DNA of 64,000 nucleotides from JAAFIP01 sp043766985 (GTDB lineage: Bacteria; Pseudomonadota; Gammaproteobacteria; Burkholderiales; Burkholderiaceae_C): assembly GCA_043766985.1 (NCBI GenBank), contig JAYUHM010000260.1, positions 28,226 through 92,225 of the forward strand. The letters are read 5' to 3'. The notes below the pieces were generated by a model. The model saw only the letters and a list, made by a program, of their open reading frames with translations. It was not told the DNA's origin and made no database searches. Numbering within the stretch: the stretch's first letter is position 1; each line of letters opens with the position of its first letter. Below are positions 24,499-32,239 of the stretch, in pieces. The position numbers and the translations under genes are program-made.

Positions 24499-24891
24499 CT
24501 ATGCGGACGGCGCAAATGGGATGTGCGCTGGTCTGAACATACTGTCGGGTACCAGTCCGGCAAAAAGTGGCGTGATGTCGCCCATGATAGTCTGAGCTTC
24601 CAGCTCTCCAAAGCGCAAGGACAGGTCTTGCATGATGTCGGTTCTGAAAAACCATAACCCCTCGACGTCGCTGATGGTAAATACCTTGCGCATCAGCAAG
24701 GCATCAGATGGCAATCCTTCATGCTCCAGCGTTTTAACAATCCGATAGCGTACTTCGGCAGTGCGAAGTACATGCGATTCGTCTTGCTGAACCCTGCTCC
24801 CTTGAGCGAAGATGCTCCATTTGCTGTCCTCATCTTCCATAAGGCTCCACGTACTGTCCGCCAATGAAGAGTTTTCACTCGAGTTAATCAT
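24499..24891 (-). CDS. Small protein of unknown function
   Basis: About 130 residues, soluble, acidic N terminus (SSENSSLADSTWSLMEDEDS), with no motif I recognise. It is convergent with the Bug gene and divergent from the histidine kinase. An in-frame ATG at 24930 would add 13 residues; the inner start has GGGAT upstream. The gap 24892-25126 to the kinase is AT-rich and shows no gene. Confidence 0.55.
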   Translation of the reverse strand: MINSSENSSLADSTWSLMEDEDSKWSIFAQGSRVQQDESHVLRTAEVRYRIVKTLEHEGLPSDALLMRKVFTISDVEGLWFFRTDIMQDLSLRFGELEAQTIMGDITPLFAGLVPDSMFRPAHIPFAPSA

Positions 24892-25126
24892 GATGGATAT
24901 CCCGTTGTATAGGATTGAAACTAAGCTCAAACCAAAAGTAACGCCACTCTCAATTCAAGCATTAATTATGCCACCCTGTGTTCGACTAATTTATTAATAT
25001 AAAACAACGGGTTACGAAAAGAATTACAGACAAATCGCGGCATATCACCCACCGCTTACCCCCGTTTTTGGGTGTCAACACCCAAATTAATTGCCAACTT
25101 AGCTTATCCCGTAGATACTAGTCAGC

Positions 25127-26488
25127 ATGAATCAGGATAGCGCCACCCAAGCACCCATTAACTTGACACGCAGGTTTGCTTTGGCCAGCTTCGTAGTTAT
25201 CAGCATCATCGCCTTGCTGCTGGGTTGGATGCTCTCACATATGTTGACCCAGCGGCTGCTCAATCGAGAGGGCTCAGTGATCCAAGATTTTGTGCAAAAC
25301 CTGTTACTCACTGAGAACTCAGCCGAGTACTTTGTTGACCCCAAAAATCCGGAATTTCTAAAACGCTTTGAACGTTCGATGCGGCATATTGAAAACATGA
25401 AAGAACCCGTGCGGGTCAATGCCTACATGCCTGATGGCACGGTAGTTTGGTCAACCGACAAAAACCTTGAGAATCGGCAGTTTCCAGCCAACGACGAGTT
25501 GATAGAGGCGCTTCGAGGCGAATTGGTCATCCATACTGGCAATGCCCGAAATGGCCTACCCGACAAGGAAGAGCACGAAGGCCTGGCGCTGTATGGCAAC
25601 TACTACGTTGAGAGCCACATTCCGATATACCCCAAAGGTGGGGCAGGGGTAGTTGGTGTGATGGAGTTTTACAAAATCTCCACCGAGCTCAACGAGTCAA
25701 TTCGCCAAGGCGTGATGCGACTCTGGCTGGCTTGCCTTGCTTGTGCTGCGGGGCTATTTGCGACGCTTTACTGGATAGTGGCCCTTGCAGACAAAGTGAT
25801 GCGCCAACAGCAAACCAAGTTGGTCGAAGCACAGACACTGGCCAGTGCCGTCGAGCTGACCAGCGCCGTGGCGCATAACCTTCGCAACCCGCTGGCATCT
25901 ATTCGCGCGTCTGCAGAAATGCTGCAACATACCGACATGCAGGCGCGCGATACCCTGGAGCACAGCCAGGACATTACCCAGGCCGTAGACCGTGCAGACC
26001 GATGGATTACAGAGCTGGTGAGGGTCTCCCAAGCGCCGAAACTGACACCTGAGCCAGTGGCCCTGCAACCCTTGGTAGATGACTGCCTGCAGGAGATGTA
26101 CTCCGAGCTAAAGCAACACCAAGTCAGGGTGGTCGCTGGGGCGGGCCCGTCGTTAAAAGTATTGGCGCATCCGGCCATGCTAAAGCAGATCGTATTAAGC
26201 ATTATTGCCAATGCCATCGATGCCATGGGCGCCGGCGGCCAACTGACGGTGGGTTGGCGCCGTGAAGGCACGCTGCTGCTGCTGACGCTGTCTGATACCG
26301 GGCCAGGTATCTCCAGCGATGTGCGGCATCGTATTTTCCGACCTTTTTTCAGTACCAAAAGCGGTGGCTTAGGTATTGGGCTTGCGCTGGTCAAACGCAT
26401 GGTTGAGCAGTGGCAGGGGTCTATTGAACTCAACCCAGTAGTGCCGCACGGCACGTCGGTTGAGCTGCGTTTACCCATCGCGCAATAA
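25127..26488 (+). CDS. Membrane sensor histidine kinase
   Basis: A 453-residue kinase: TM1 at about residues 18-38, a periplasmic sensor domain of about 160 residues, TM2 at about 199-220, then the transmitter. The phosphoacceptor is H250 in SAVAHNLRNPLASIR; ATP-site motifs are NAIDAMGAGG, DTGPGISS, FRPFFSTK and GLGIGLALVKRM. The H-box and overall form resemble NtrB/DctB-type partners of sigma-54 activators, and such an activator follows after 10 bases. The signal may be a carboxylate, given the neighbouring Bug protein; that is inference. Confidence 0.92.
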   Translation: MNQDSATQAPINLTRRFALASFVVISIIALLLGWMLSHMLTQRLLNREGSVIQDFVQNLLLTENSAEYFVDPKNPEFLKRFERSMRHIENMKEPVRVNAYMPDGTVVWSTDKNLENRQFPANDELIEALRGELVIHTGNARNGLPDKEEHEGLALYGNYYVESHIPIYPKGGAGVVGVMEFYKISTELNESIRQGVMRLWLACLACAAGLFATLYWIVALADKVMRQQQTKLVEAQTLASAVELTSAVAHNLRNPLASIRASAEMLQHTDMQARDTLEHSQDITQAVDRADRWITELVRVSQAPKLTPEPVALQPLVDDCLQEMYSELKQHQVRVVAGAGPSLKVLAHPAMLKQIVLSIIANAIDAMGAGGQLTVGWRREGTLLLLTLSDTGPGISSDVRHRIFRPFFSTKSGGLGIGLALVKRMVEQWQGSIELNPVVPHGTSVELRLPIAQ

Positions 26489-26498
26489 AGTAACTTCT

Positions 26499-27890
26499 AT
26501 GGCAAATATTCTGGTTATTGAGGATGAAGTCACGCTGGCCAAGAATATGGCGCGCTATTTTGAAAAATTCCACCACACAGTGGAAATAGCTAACGATGGC
26601 CCGCAGGGTGTCGCCACTGCCAAGCGTTTCATGCCCGATGTCGCGATAGTAGACTACCAATTGCCGGGTCTGGACGGCCTGCAGGTGATACACGCTTTGC
26701 GCGCGAACGACGAGCAAGTCAGAATCGTCATGGTGACCGGTCACGCCAGCGTGCCACTGGCGATTGATGCCATGAAGGCGGGCTCATTCGATCTTCTAAC
26801 CAAACCGGTCTCGCTGGCCATTTTGCGTAATGTTGTTGAGCGGGCACTGAATGAGTCAGGCACACGCAAAGCGCTCAATTATTACCAGCAACGACAAGCC
26901 AGCCACGCGGGCCTGGACGCATTGATAGGTGAGTCTGCGCCCATGCACGCACTGCGTGAGATGGTGCGCACACTGGCCATGAGCGAGCCTACCGACCACA
27001 CCCCCGTAGCCCCCGTGCTGGTGCTGGGTGAGACGGGGTCGGGCAAAGAACTGGTGGCCCGGGCCTGCCACTTTGCCGGCCCCAGAGCCCAGGCACCGTT
27101 TGTCGAAATCAACTGCGCCGCCATGCCCGCACACCTAATGGAAGCCGAGCTCTTTGGCTATGAAAAAGGTGCTTTTACCGACGCGCATGCGCGCAAGATC
27201 GGTTTGATAGAAGCGGCAGATGGGGGTACATTGTTCCTGGACGAGATCGGCGAACTGGATATCAACCTGCAAGCCAAACTATTGCGCGTGCTGGAGAACC
27301 TGAAGGTGCGCCGGCTGGGGGCATTGCAAGATCGTGTGGTCAACATCCGCGTGGTAGCGGCCACCAACAGGGATCTGGACAAATTGACAGCCTTGGGTAG
27401 GTTTCGCAGCGATTTACTCTACCGCCTGCGGGTATTCCAGATCAACATTCCACCGCTGCGGGCACGGGGTGCCGATGTGCTGCTGTTAGCACTGCGGTTT
27501 ATCGAGCAATGTGCTGCGCGCTACGCCAAACCTGTACCCAAGCTCGACGCCAGCGCCCTGGAAGCTATTGAGCTGCATCCTTGGCTAGGCAATGTACGCG
27601 AGTTACGCAATGCTATCGAACGCGCCGTGATTTTGGGTCAATCGACACACCTGAGTGCAGCAGATTTAGGTTTGGCTATGGTGCAGCCCGCTCCGGCATG
27701 GGCTCAAAAAGCCGAGGTCACCACGGCGTCCAGTGGATTGAACTCCCTACAGGCCCAAGAACGCCAGCATCTGATTGCAGCCCTGGAGCAGGCCGGTTGG
27801 AATGTGACCAAAGCCGCCCGCGCTTTAGACATCAGCCGCGACACCCTGCGCTATCGCATTGACAAGCATGGACTTCAACCACCGCCATGA
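26499..27890 (+). CDS. Sigma-54-type response regulator with GAFTDA loop
   Basis: A 463-residue NtrC-family regulator. The receiver has acidic residues E8-D9, phospho-Asp D52 (VDYQLPGLDG) and K102. The AAA+ domain has Walker A GETGSGKE (177-184) and FLDEIGELD as Walker B. A Fis-type helix-turn-helix closes it (TKAARALDISRDTLRYRI). The loop that contacts sigma-54 reads GAFTDA (224-229) instead of GAFTGA. The start at 26499 follows the kinase stop by 10 bases; an earlier ATG at 26460 lies inside the kinase gene. Target promoters are unknown. Confidence 0.92.
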   Translation: MANILVIEDEVTLAKNMARYFEKFHHTVEIANDGPQGVATAKRFMPDVAIVDYQLPGLDGLQVIHALRANDEQVRIVMVTGHASVPLAIDAMKAGSFDLLTKPVSLAILRNVVERALNESGTRKALNYYQQRQASHAGLDALIGESAPMHALREMVRTLAMSEPTDHTPVAPVLVLGETGSGKELVARACHFAGPRAQAPFVEINCAAMPAHLMEAELFGYEKGAFTDAHARKIGLIEAADGGTLFLDEIGELDINLQAKLLRVLENLKVRRLGALQDRVVNIRVVAATNRDLDKLTALGRFRSDLLYRLRVFQINIPPLRARGADVLLLALRFIEQCAARYAKPVPKLDASALEAIELHPWLGNVRELRNAIERAVILGQSTHLSAADLGLAMVQPAPAWAQKAEVTTASSGLNSLQAQERQHLIAALEQAGWNVTKAARALDISRDTLRYRIDKHGLQPPP

Positions 27891-28504
27891 TGATAGCCAC
27901 GCAGCCGCTGCATTTTTATTTCGATTTCATCTCGCCGTTTGGCTATTTTGCATCGCTGCGCATAGATGCGTTGGCTGCGCGGCATGGCCGCAAGGTGGAG
28001 TGGCATGCCATGCTACTGGGTGTGTCGGTGCTCAAAGTCATGGGCCTGAAACCCCTGCTGGACACCCCCCTCAAGGGCGACTACATCCGCCGCGATGCCA
28101 AGCGCTATATGCGCCGCCATGGCTTGCAAATGCAACGCGACCTGGACGCGCCGGTGATGGACCCGCGCGCCGCGGGGCGGGCCTTTCACTGGGTAAAACA
28201 CCATCGACCGGAGTTGGCAGCAGCTTTGGCGCACGCCATTTATCACGCTTACTGGGCCGAGGGGCAGGACTTGTCAACGGCGCAGGCTGTGGCCGCTATT
28301 GCTTTGCCGGCTGGTATTGACAGTACTTGGCTCCTAGAGGGCATTCAAAGTGACGAAGCGGGGGTATTACTGCGCAGTGGGGTGGACGCGTCGTTGAAGG
28401 CCGGCGTGTTCGGGTCGCCCACCGTGGTGGTGGATGGCGAGCCTTTTTGGGGTGTGGAGACCTTTGATTTGCTGGACCAGTGGCTTGCAACAGGCGGCTG
28501 GTAA
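27887..28504 (+). CDS. 2-hydroxychromene-2-carboxylate isomerase-like protein (DsbA family)
   Basis: A 205-residue thioredoxin-fold protein of the kappa-GST/HCCA isomerase family. The opening FYFDFISPFGYFAS holds the catalytic Ser, and FGSPTVVVDGEPFWG is the cis-Pro region. Known members use glutathione to isomerise 2-hydroxychromene-2-carboxylate in naphthalene breakdown, but many relatives lie outside such pathways and are of unknown substrate. Its ATG overlaps the regulator stop (ATGATGA), so it is co-transcribed with the two-component system. Confidence 0.85.
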   Translation: MMIATQPLHFYFDFISPFGYFASLRIDALAARHGRKVEWHAMLLGVSVLKVMGLKPLLDTPLKGDYIRRDAKRYMRRHGLQMQRDLDAPVMDPRAAGRAFHWVKHHRPELAAALAHAIYHAYWAEGQDLSTAQAVAAIALPAGIDSTWLLEGIQSDEAGVLLRSGVDASLKAGVFGSPTVVVDGEPFWGVETFDLLDQWLATGGW

Positions 28505-28531
28505 TTGGTTGATGACGTTTGGCGTAAAAAT

Positions 28532-30388
28532 TTAAGCCCCCGCAAATACAAACTCAATCTTCAGGGCAATAGCAGCCAGCCGCGCGCGCAGCGCCTTCTC
28601 CAGCGCCGCATCGTAGGTTGACACTATCGACACCTGTGCCGTTAGCGTACCGCCCTGCTCCAGTGCTGTTACTGAGGCTCCAGGCACATCTAACAGCATC
28701 TCGGTCAGCTTGGTTTGCATCGCCCGCAGGCGCAACGCGGGCTTATAGATTTTGCCAATCGCTGTGGTGGGCATGGCATCAATGATGGTGACGTGTTTAG
28801 GCGTAGCAGGCCGTTCGTATACATGGGGCGCTACCTCCGCCAACAGCGTGGCGCTATCGCACTGCATACCCGGCTTGAGTGTGACAAAAGCCACCGGCAA
28901 CTCACCTGCATAGGCATCGGGCTCGCCCACCACGGCGCACATGGCCACTGCGGGGTGCGCCATAAACGCGCCCTCTACCAAGCTGGGGTCAATATTGTGT
29001 GAGCCGCGAATAATCACGTCTTTGGCGCGGCCAGTGATGTGGATGCAACCTTGCGCATCGATGTGGCCAAGATCGCCGGACACCAGCCAACGGGTTTGGC
29101 TAGCATCCGCTGCAAACATGCCCACGTCGCGTGCAACATCGGTGTAGCCGGGGCTGACGTGGGGGCCGCGCAGCACTATGACGCCGGTTTGGCCTGCTGG
29201 GCATCGCTCAGCCAATTGCGCTGCGCCATCGCGCCAGGGTACTGCATGCACCTCGGTGTAGGGCATGCGCAGCCCCGTTGAGCCAGGTACACGGGGCGCG
29301 GCCAGGGGCTCGATGGATACCAGCCCGGCGCATTCCGTCATGCCCAAAATATTGCGCACCGGGATACCCAGCTTCGCTTCAAACTGCGCCGCCAGCTCAG
29401 TGGGCAAAGGTGAACCGCCGGTATAGGCCACTCGGATGGCGCTGATGTCGGCGTCCACCGGCGAATTGACCAGCGTGGCCATGATGGTGGGCACGCAGGC
29501 CAGGGCTGTGACGCCTTCTCGGGCACAAAACTTCCAGTAATTTTTGACGAAGGCCGCGCTGCGCATTCCGCTCAATGTAGGCAGCACCTGCGTGGCACCA
29601 ATCGCCAGCATAGACAGGCCATACACAAACGCGCCCGCCACGTGGAAGAGCGGAAAGCCGTTGACCTCCACTGCGTGCTCATCAAAACCATAAAAACGGT
29701 GCGCGAACCAGCTGGTGTGCGCCTCGTTACCGTGGCTGTGTTGCGCCAGCTTAGGCGCGCCCGTGGTACCTCCGGTGTGAAAGCATGCGGCTATGCGTTC
29801 AGGCGTGAGCTGGGGGTCAAAATTGAGCACGTTACTGTGTTGCGCCAACAGGTCCTGGAACACGGGCACACCAGGCGCCGCGTTCGCATCTACACTGATT
29901 TGCAGTACCGGGAGTGGCACCAGCGCCAACACTTTCTCCACTGTTGGCCAGAGGTTCAGCTCGTCATTGGGGCCCAAAGCGACGATGACTTTGGCGCCGC
30001 TGGCTGCCAGCAGCGCCGCAATATGGTCGGGTTGCAGCAAATAGTTAATCGGGCAGGCTTTGCAGGCGAGCTGCGCGCCCCAAAGCGCAAAGTGTGTCTC
30101 GGGAATATTGGGCGCCAGAATGGCCACTGCATCGTCCGGGCCTACGCCCAGCGAACGAAACAGATTGGCTGCGCGGTGGATTTGCGCCAGCAGCGTGGTG
30201 TAGCTTACGCGCTCTGCTGGCTCGTCCAGGTCGCCATTCTTCAAATAGCGAAAGGCATCGCGCTCGCCAAAGCGAAGGGCTGCGTGGGCAATCAAACCGT
30301 AGGTGGTACGCGCGGGTATGGATTGTTCGTAGGGCACGCGCTCCAGTGCCTCGATGTCGGCCAAGCTACGAAACGCGGGCGTGTTCAT
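28532..30388 (-). CDS. AMP-binding acyl-CoA synthetase
   Basis: A 618-residue adenylate-forming enzyme that should activate a carboxylic acid with ATP and CoA. The P-loop is HTGGTTGAPKL, the A5-type motif is NILGMTECAGLVS, the A7 motif is VSGDLGHIDAQG, and the C-terminal lysine lies in PTTAIGKIYKPALR. The substrate is unknown; the neighbours (amidohydrolase, crotonase, feruloyl-CoA synthase) point to an aromatic or phenylpropanoid acid. It follows the amidohydrolase with a 4-base ATGA overlap, making a two-gene operon. Confidence 0.9.
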   Translation of the reverse strand: MNTPAFRSLADIEALERVPYEQSIPARTTYGLIAHAALRFGERDAFRYLKNGDLDEPAERVSYTTLLAQIHRAANLFRSLGVGPDDAVAILAPNIPETHFALWGAQLACKACPINYLLQPDHIAALLAASGAKVIVALGPNDELNLWPTVEKVLALVPLPVLQISVDANAAPGVPVFQDLLAQHSNVLNFDPQLTPERIAACFHTGGTTGAPKLAQHSHGNEAHTSWFAHRFYGFDEHAVEVNGFPLFHVAGAFVYGLSMLAIGATQVLPTLSGMRSAAFVKNYWKFCAREGVTALACVPTIMATLVNSPVDADISAIRVAYTGGSPLPTELAAQFEAKLGIPVRNILGMTECAGLVSIEPLAAPRVPGSTGLRMPYTEVHAVPWRDGAAQLAERCPAGQTGVIVLRGPHVSPGYTDVARDVGMFAADASQTRWLVSGDLGHIDAQGCIHITGRAKDVIIRGSHNIDPSLVEGAFMAHPAVAMCAVVGEPDAYAGELPVAFVTLKPGMQCDSATLLAEVAPHVYERPATPKHVTIIDAMPTTAIGKIYKPALRLRAMQTKLTEMLLDVPGASVTALEQGGTLTAQVSIVSTYDAALEKALRARLAAIALKIEFVFAGA

Positions 30389-31260
30389 GTTGTGGCCTGT
30401 CCCAAGCCCAGCAGGCGCATGGCATTGCCTTTTAGAATGCCGGGCATCACTTCGGGTTTAAACCCTGCCTCTTCAAAGTCTTTCATCCAGCGGTCGGGGG
30501 TGATCAAAGGGTAGTCGCTGCCAAACAGCACACGGTCTTTGAGCAGGGTGTTGGCGTATTGCACGAGCTGTTTGGGGAAGTATTTGGGGCTCCAGCCGCT
30601 CAGGTCTATCCACACGTTCGGCTTGTGGGTGGCAACAGACAAAGCCTCGTCCTGCCACGGAAAGCTGGGGTGCGCCATGACGATTTGCATGTCGGGGAAG
30701 CTGATGGCCACGTCATCCAGGTGCATCGGGTTGCTGTATTCCAGGCGCAGGCCACCACCGCAGCGCATGCCGCTGCCTATGCCGCTGTGGCCGGTGTGGA
30801 AGATGGCGGGCAGTTTGTAGGCGTTGATGACTTCATAAATCGGCCACGCCATCTTGTCGTAGGGGTGAAAGCCCTGCACGGTAGGGTGAAACTTGAAGCC
30901 TTTGATGCCCTCTTCTTTGATCAAACGCTCGGCCTCGCGGGCGCCCAACTTGCCTTTATGCGGGTCGATGCTGGCAAAGGCGATCATCATGTCGCTGTTC
31001 TCGCGCGCGGCCTGGGCGATTTCTTCGTTGGGGATGCGGCGACGGCCCATTTGCGACTCGGCATCGACGGTAAACATCACAAGGCCGATTTTGCGTTCAC
31101 GGTAATAGGTAATGGTCTCGGCAATTGTCGGGCGGCGTGAGTTTTTAAAGTACTTGTCCGCCGCACGGTCGTATTCTTCGCCATAGGCATCAAACGGGTT
31201 CCAGCAGCTCACCTCGGCGTGTGTGTGGATGTCAATGGCGATCAAATCTTGGTAGTTCAT
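30385..31260 (-). CDS. Amidohydrolase family 2 protein (ACMSD-like fold)
   Basis: A 291-residue metal-dependent TIM-barrel hydrolase or decarboxylase. Metal ligands are in DIHTHAE near the N terminus, FHTGHSG in the middle, and FGSDYPLITPDRW with the catalytic Asp. Related enzymes act on aromatic carboxylates (for example gamma-resorcylate decarboxylase) or hydrolyse carboxylic products, and the sequence does not decide between these. It is upstream of and coupled to the acyl-CoA synthetase and divergent from the crotonase gene. Confidence 0.85.
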   Translation of the reverse strand: MNYQDLIAIDIHTHAEVSCWNPFDAYGEEYDRAADKYFKNSRRPTIAETITYYRERKIGLVMFTVDAESQMGRRRIPNEEIAQAARENSDMMIAFASIDPHKGKLGAREAERLIKEEGIKGFKFHPTVQGFHPYDKMAWPIYEVINAYKLPAIFHTGHSGIGSGMRCGGGLRLEYSNPMHLDDVAISFPDMQIVMAHPSFPWQDEALSVATHKPNVWIDLSGWSPKYFPKQLVQYANTLLKDRVLFGSDYPLITPDRWMKDFEEAGFKPEVMPGILKGNAMRLLGLGQATT

Positions 31261-31349
31261 GGGGTAGTGCGGGTAATTACGGATGGGACAAATCAGAATT
31301 TGGTTTAAATTGGTTATTGAATATAACTTATTTGCGTGATTTTATCTAT

Positions 31350-32144
31350 ATGACATCTCCCACATCAGAGCCGAATTTAACCGATATTTCAGTGGAACTG
31401 CATGGCGCCGTGGCACTGGTCACCTTGCGCCGGGCGCACAAACGCAATGCTTTAAACGATGCAATGGTGCTCGGCCTGGAATATGCCTTTACCCACCTGC
31501 CTGCGGGCACGCGCGCGGCGGTAATTACCGGGGCGGGCGACCATTTTTGTGCCGGGCTGGATTTGAGCGAGCTGCAAGCGCGCAGCACGATTGACGGTTT
31601 GCACCACTCGCGCATGTGGCACCGCGCGTTCAGCGCGATTGAAAAAGGCAGCGTGCCGGTGGTGGCGGCGCTGCACGGCGCGGTGGTGGGCGGCGGGATG
31701 GAGCTGGCCAGCAGTTGCCATATTCGGGTGGCGGATGAAACGGCGTTTTTTGCCTTCCCTGAGGGGTCGCGCGGTATTTTTGTGGGTGGCGGCGGCTCGG
31801 TGCGGGCACCCAAGCTGGTGGGCGAGCACCGTATGCTGGACATGATGTTGACTGGCCGGGTATACAAAGCGGCCGAGGCCGTGCCTATCGGGTTTGCCCA
31901 GTATTTGGTAACGCTTGGCACGGCATTGGCCAAGGCAATGGAGCTGGCAGAGCGTATTGCCACCAATGCACCGATGACCAATTACGCGCTGATGCACGCC
32001 CTGCCCCGTATTGCCGAGCAAACCGCTGACCACGGCTTTTTTACCGAGGCGTTGATGGCCTCGATTGTCGAAACTGCACCGGAGGCTACTGAGCGCGTGA
32101 AGGCGTTTTTGGAAGGCCGCGCGGCTAAGGTGAAGGCCGACTAA
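31350..32144 (+). CDS. Enoyl-CoA hydratase/isomerase (crotonase) family protein
   Basis: A 264-residue crotonase. The oxyanion-hole segments are GAGDHFCAGLDLSEL and GAVVGGGMELASSCHIRV. It starts at 31350 (MTSPTSEPN), close to an AT-rich upstream region; an earlier frame through 31221 overlaps the divergent gene. Followed 95 bases later by feruloyl-CoA synthase, it may hydrate or cleave the side chain of feruloyl-CoA, the job of Ech in classical ferulate breakdown, though the sequence alone does not prove this. The gap to the next gene contains a GCGAAGGATGCGAAAGTTAC repeat unit. Confidence 0.88.
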   Translation: MTSPTSEPNLTDISVELHGAVALVTLRRAHKRNALNDAMVLGLEYAFTHLPAGTRAAVITGAGDHFCAGLDLSELQARSTIDGLHHSRMWHRAFSAIEKGSVPVVAALHGAVVGGGMELASSCHIRVADETAFFAFPEGSRGIFVGGGGSVRAPKLVGEHRMLDMMLTGRVYKAAEAVPIGFAQYLVTLGTALAKAMELAERIATNAPMTNYALMHALPRIAEQTADHGFFTEALMASIVETAPEATERVKAFLEGRAAKVKAD

Positions 32145-32239
32145 GTTCAAAGCGGACTAAGGTCAAAGACTAAGAAGAATACCGGCCGCGAAGGATGCGA
32201 AAGTTACGCGAAGAACGCTAAAGGAATACCAAATTTTTT

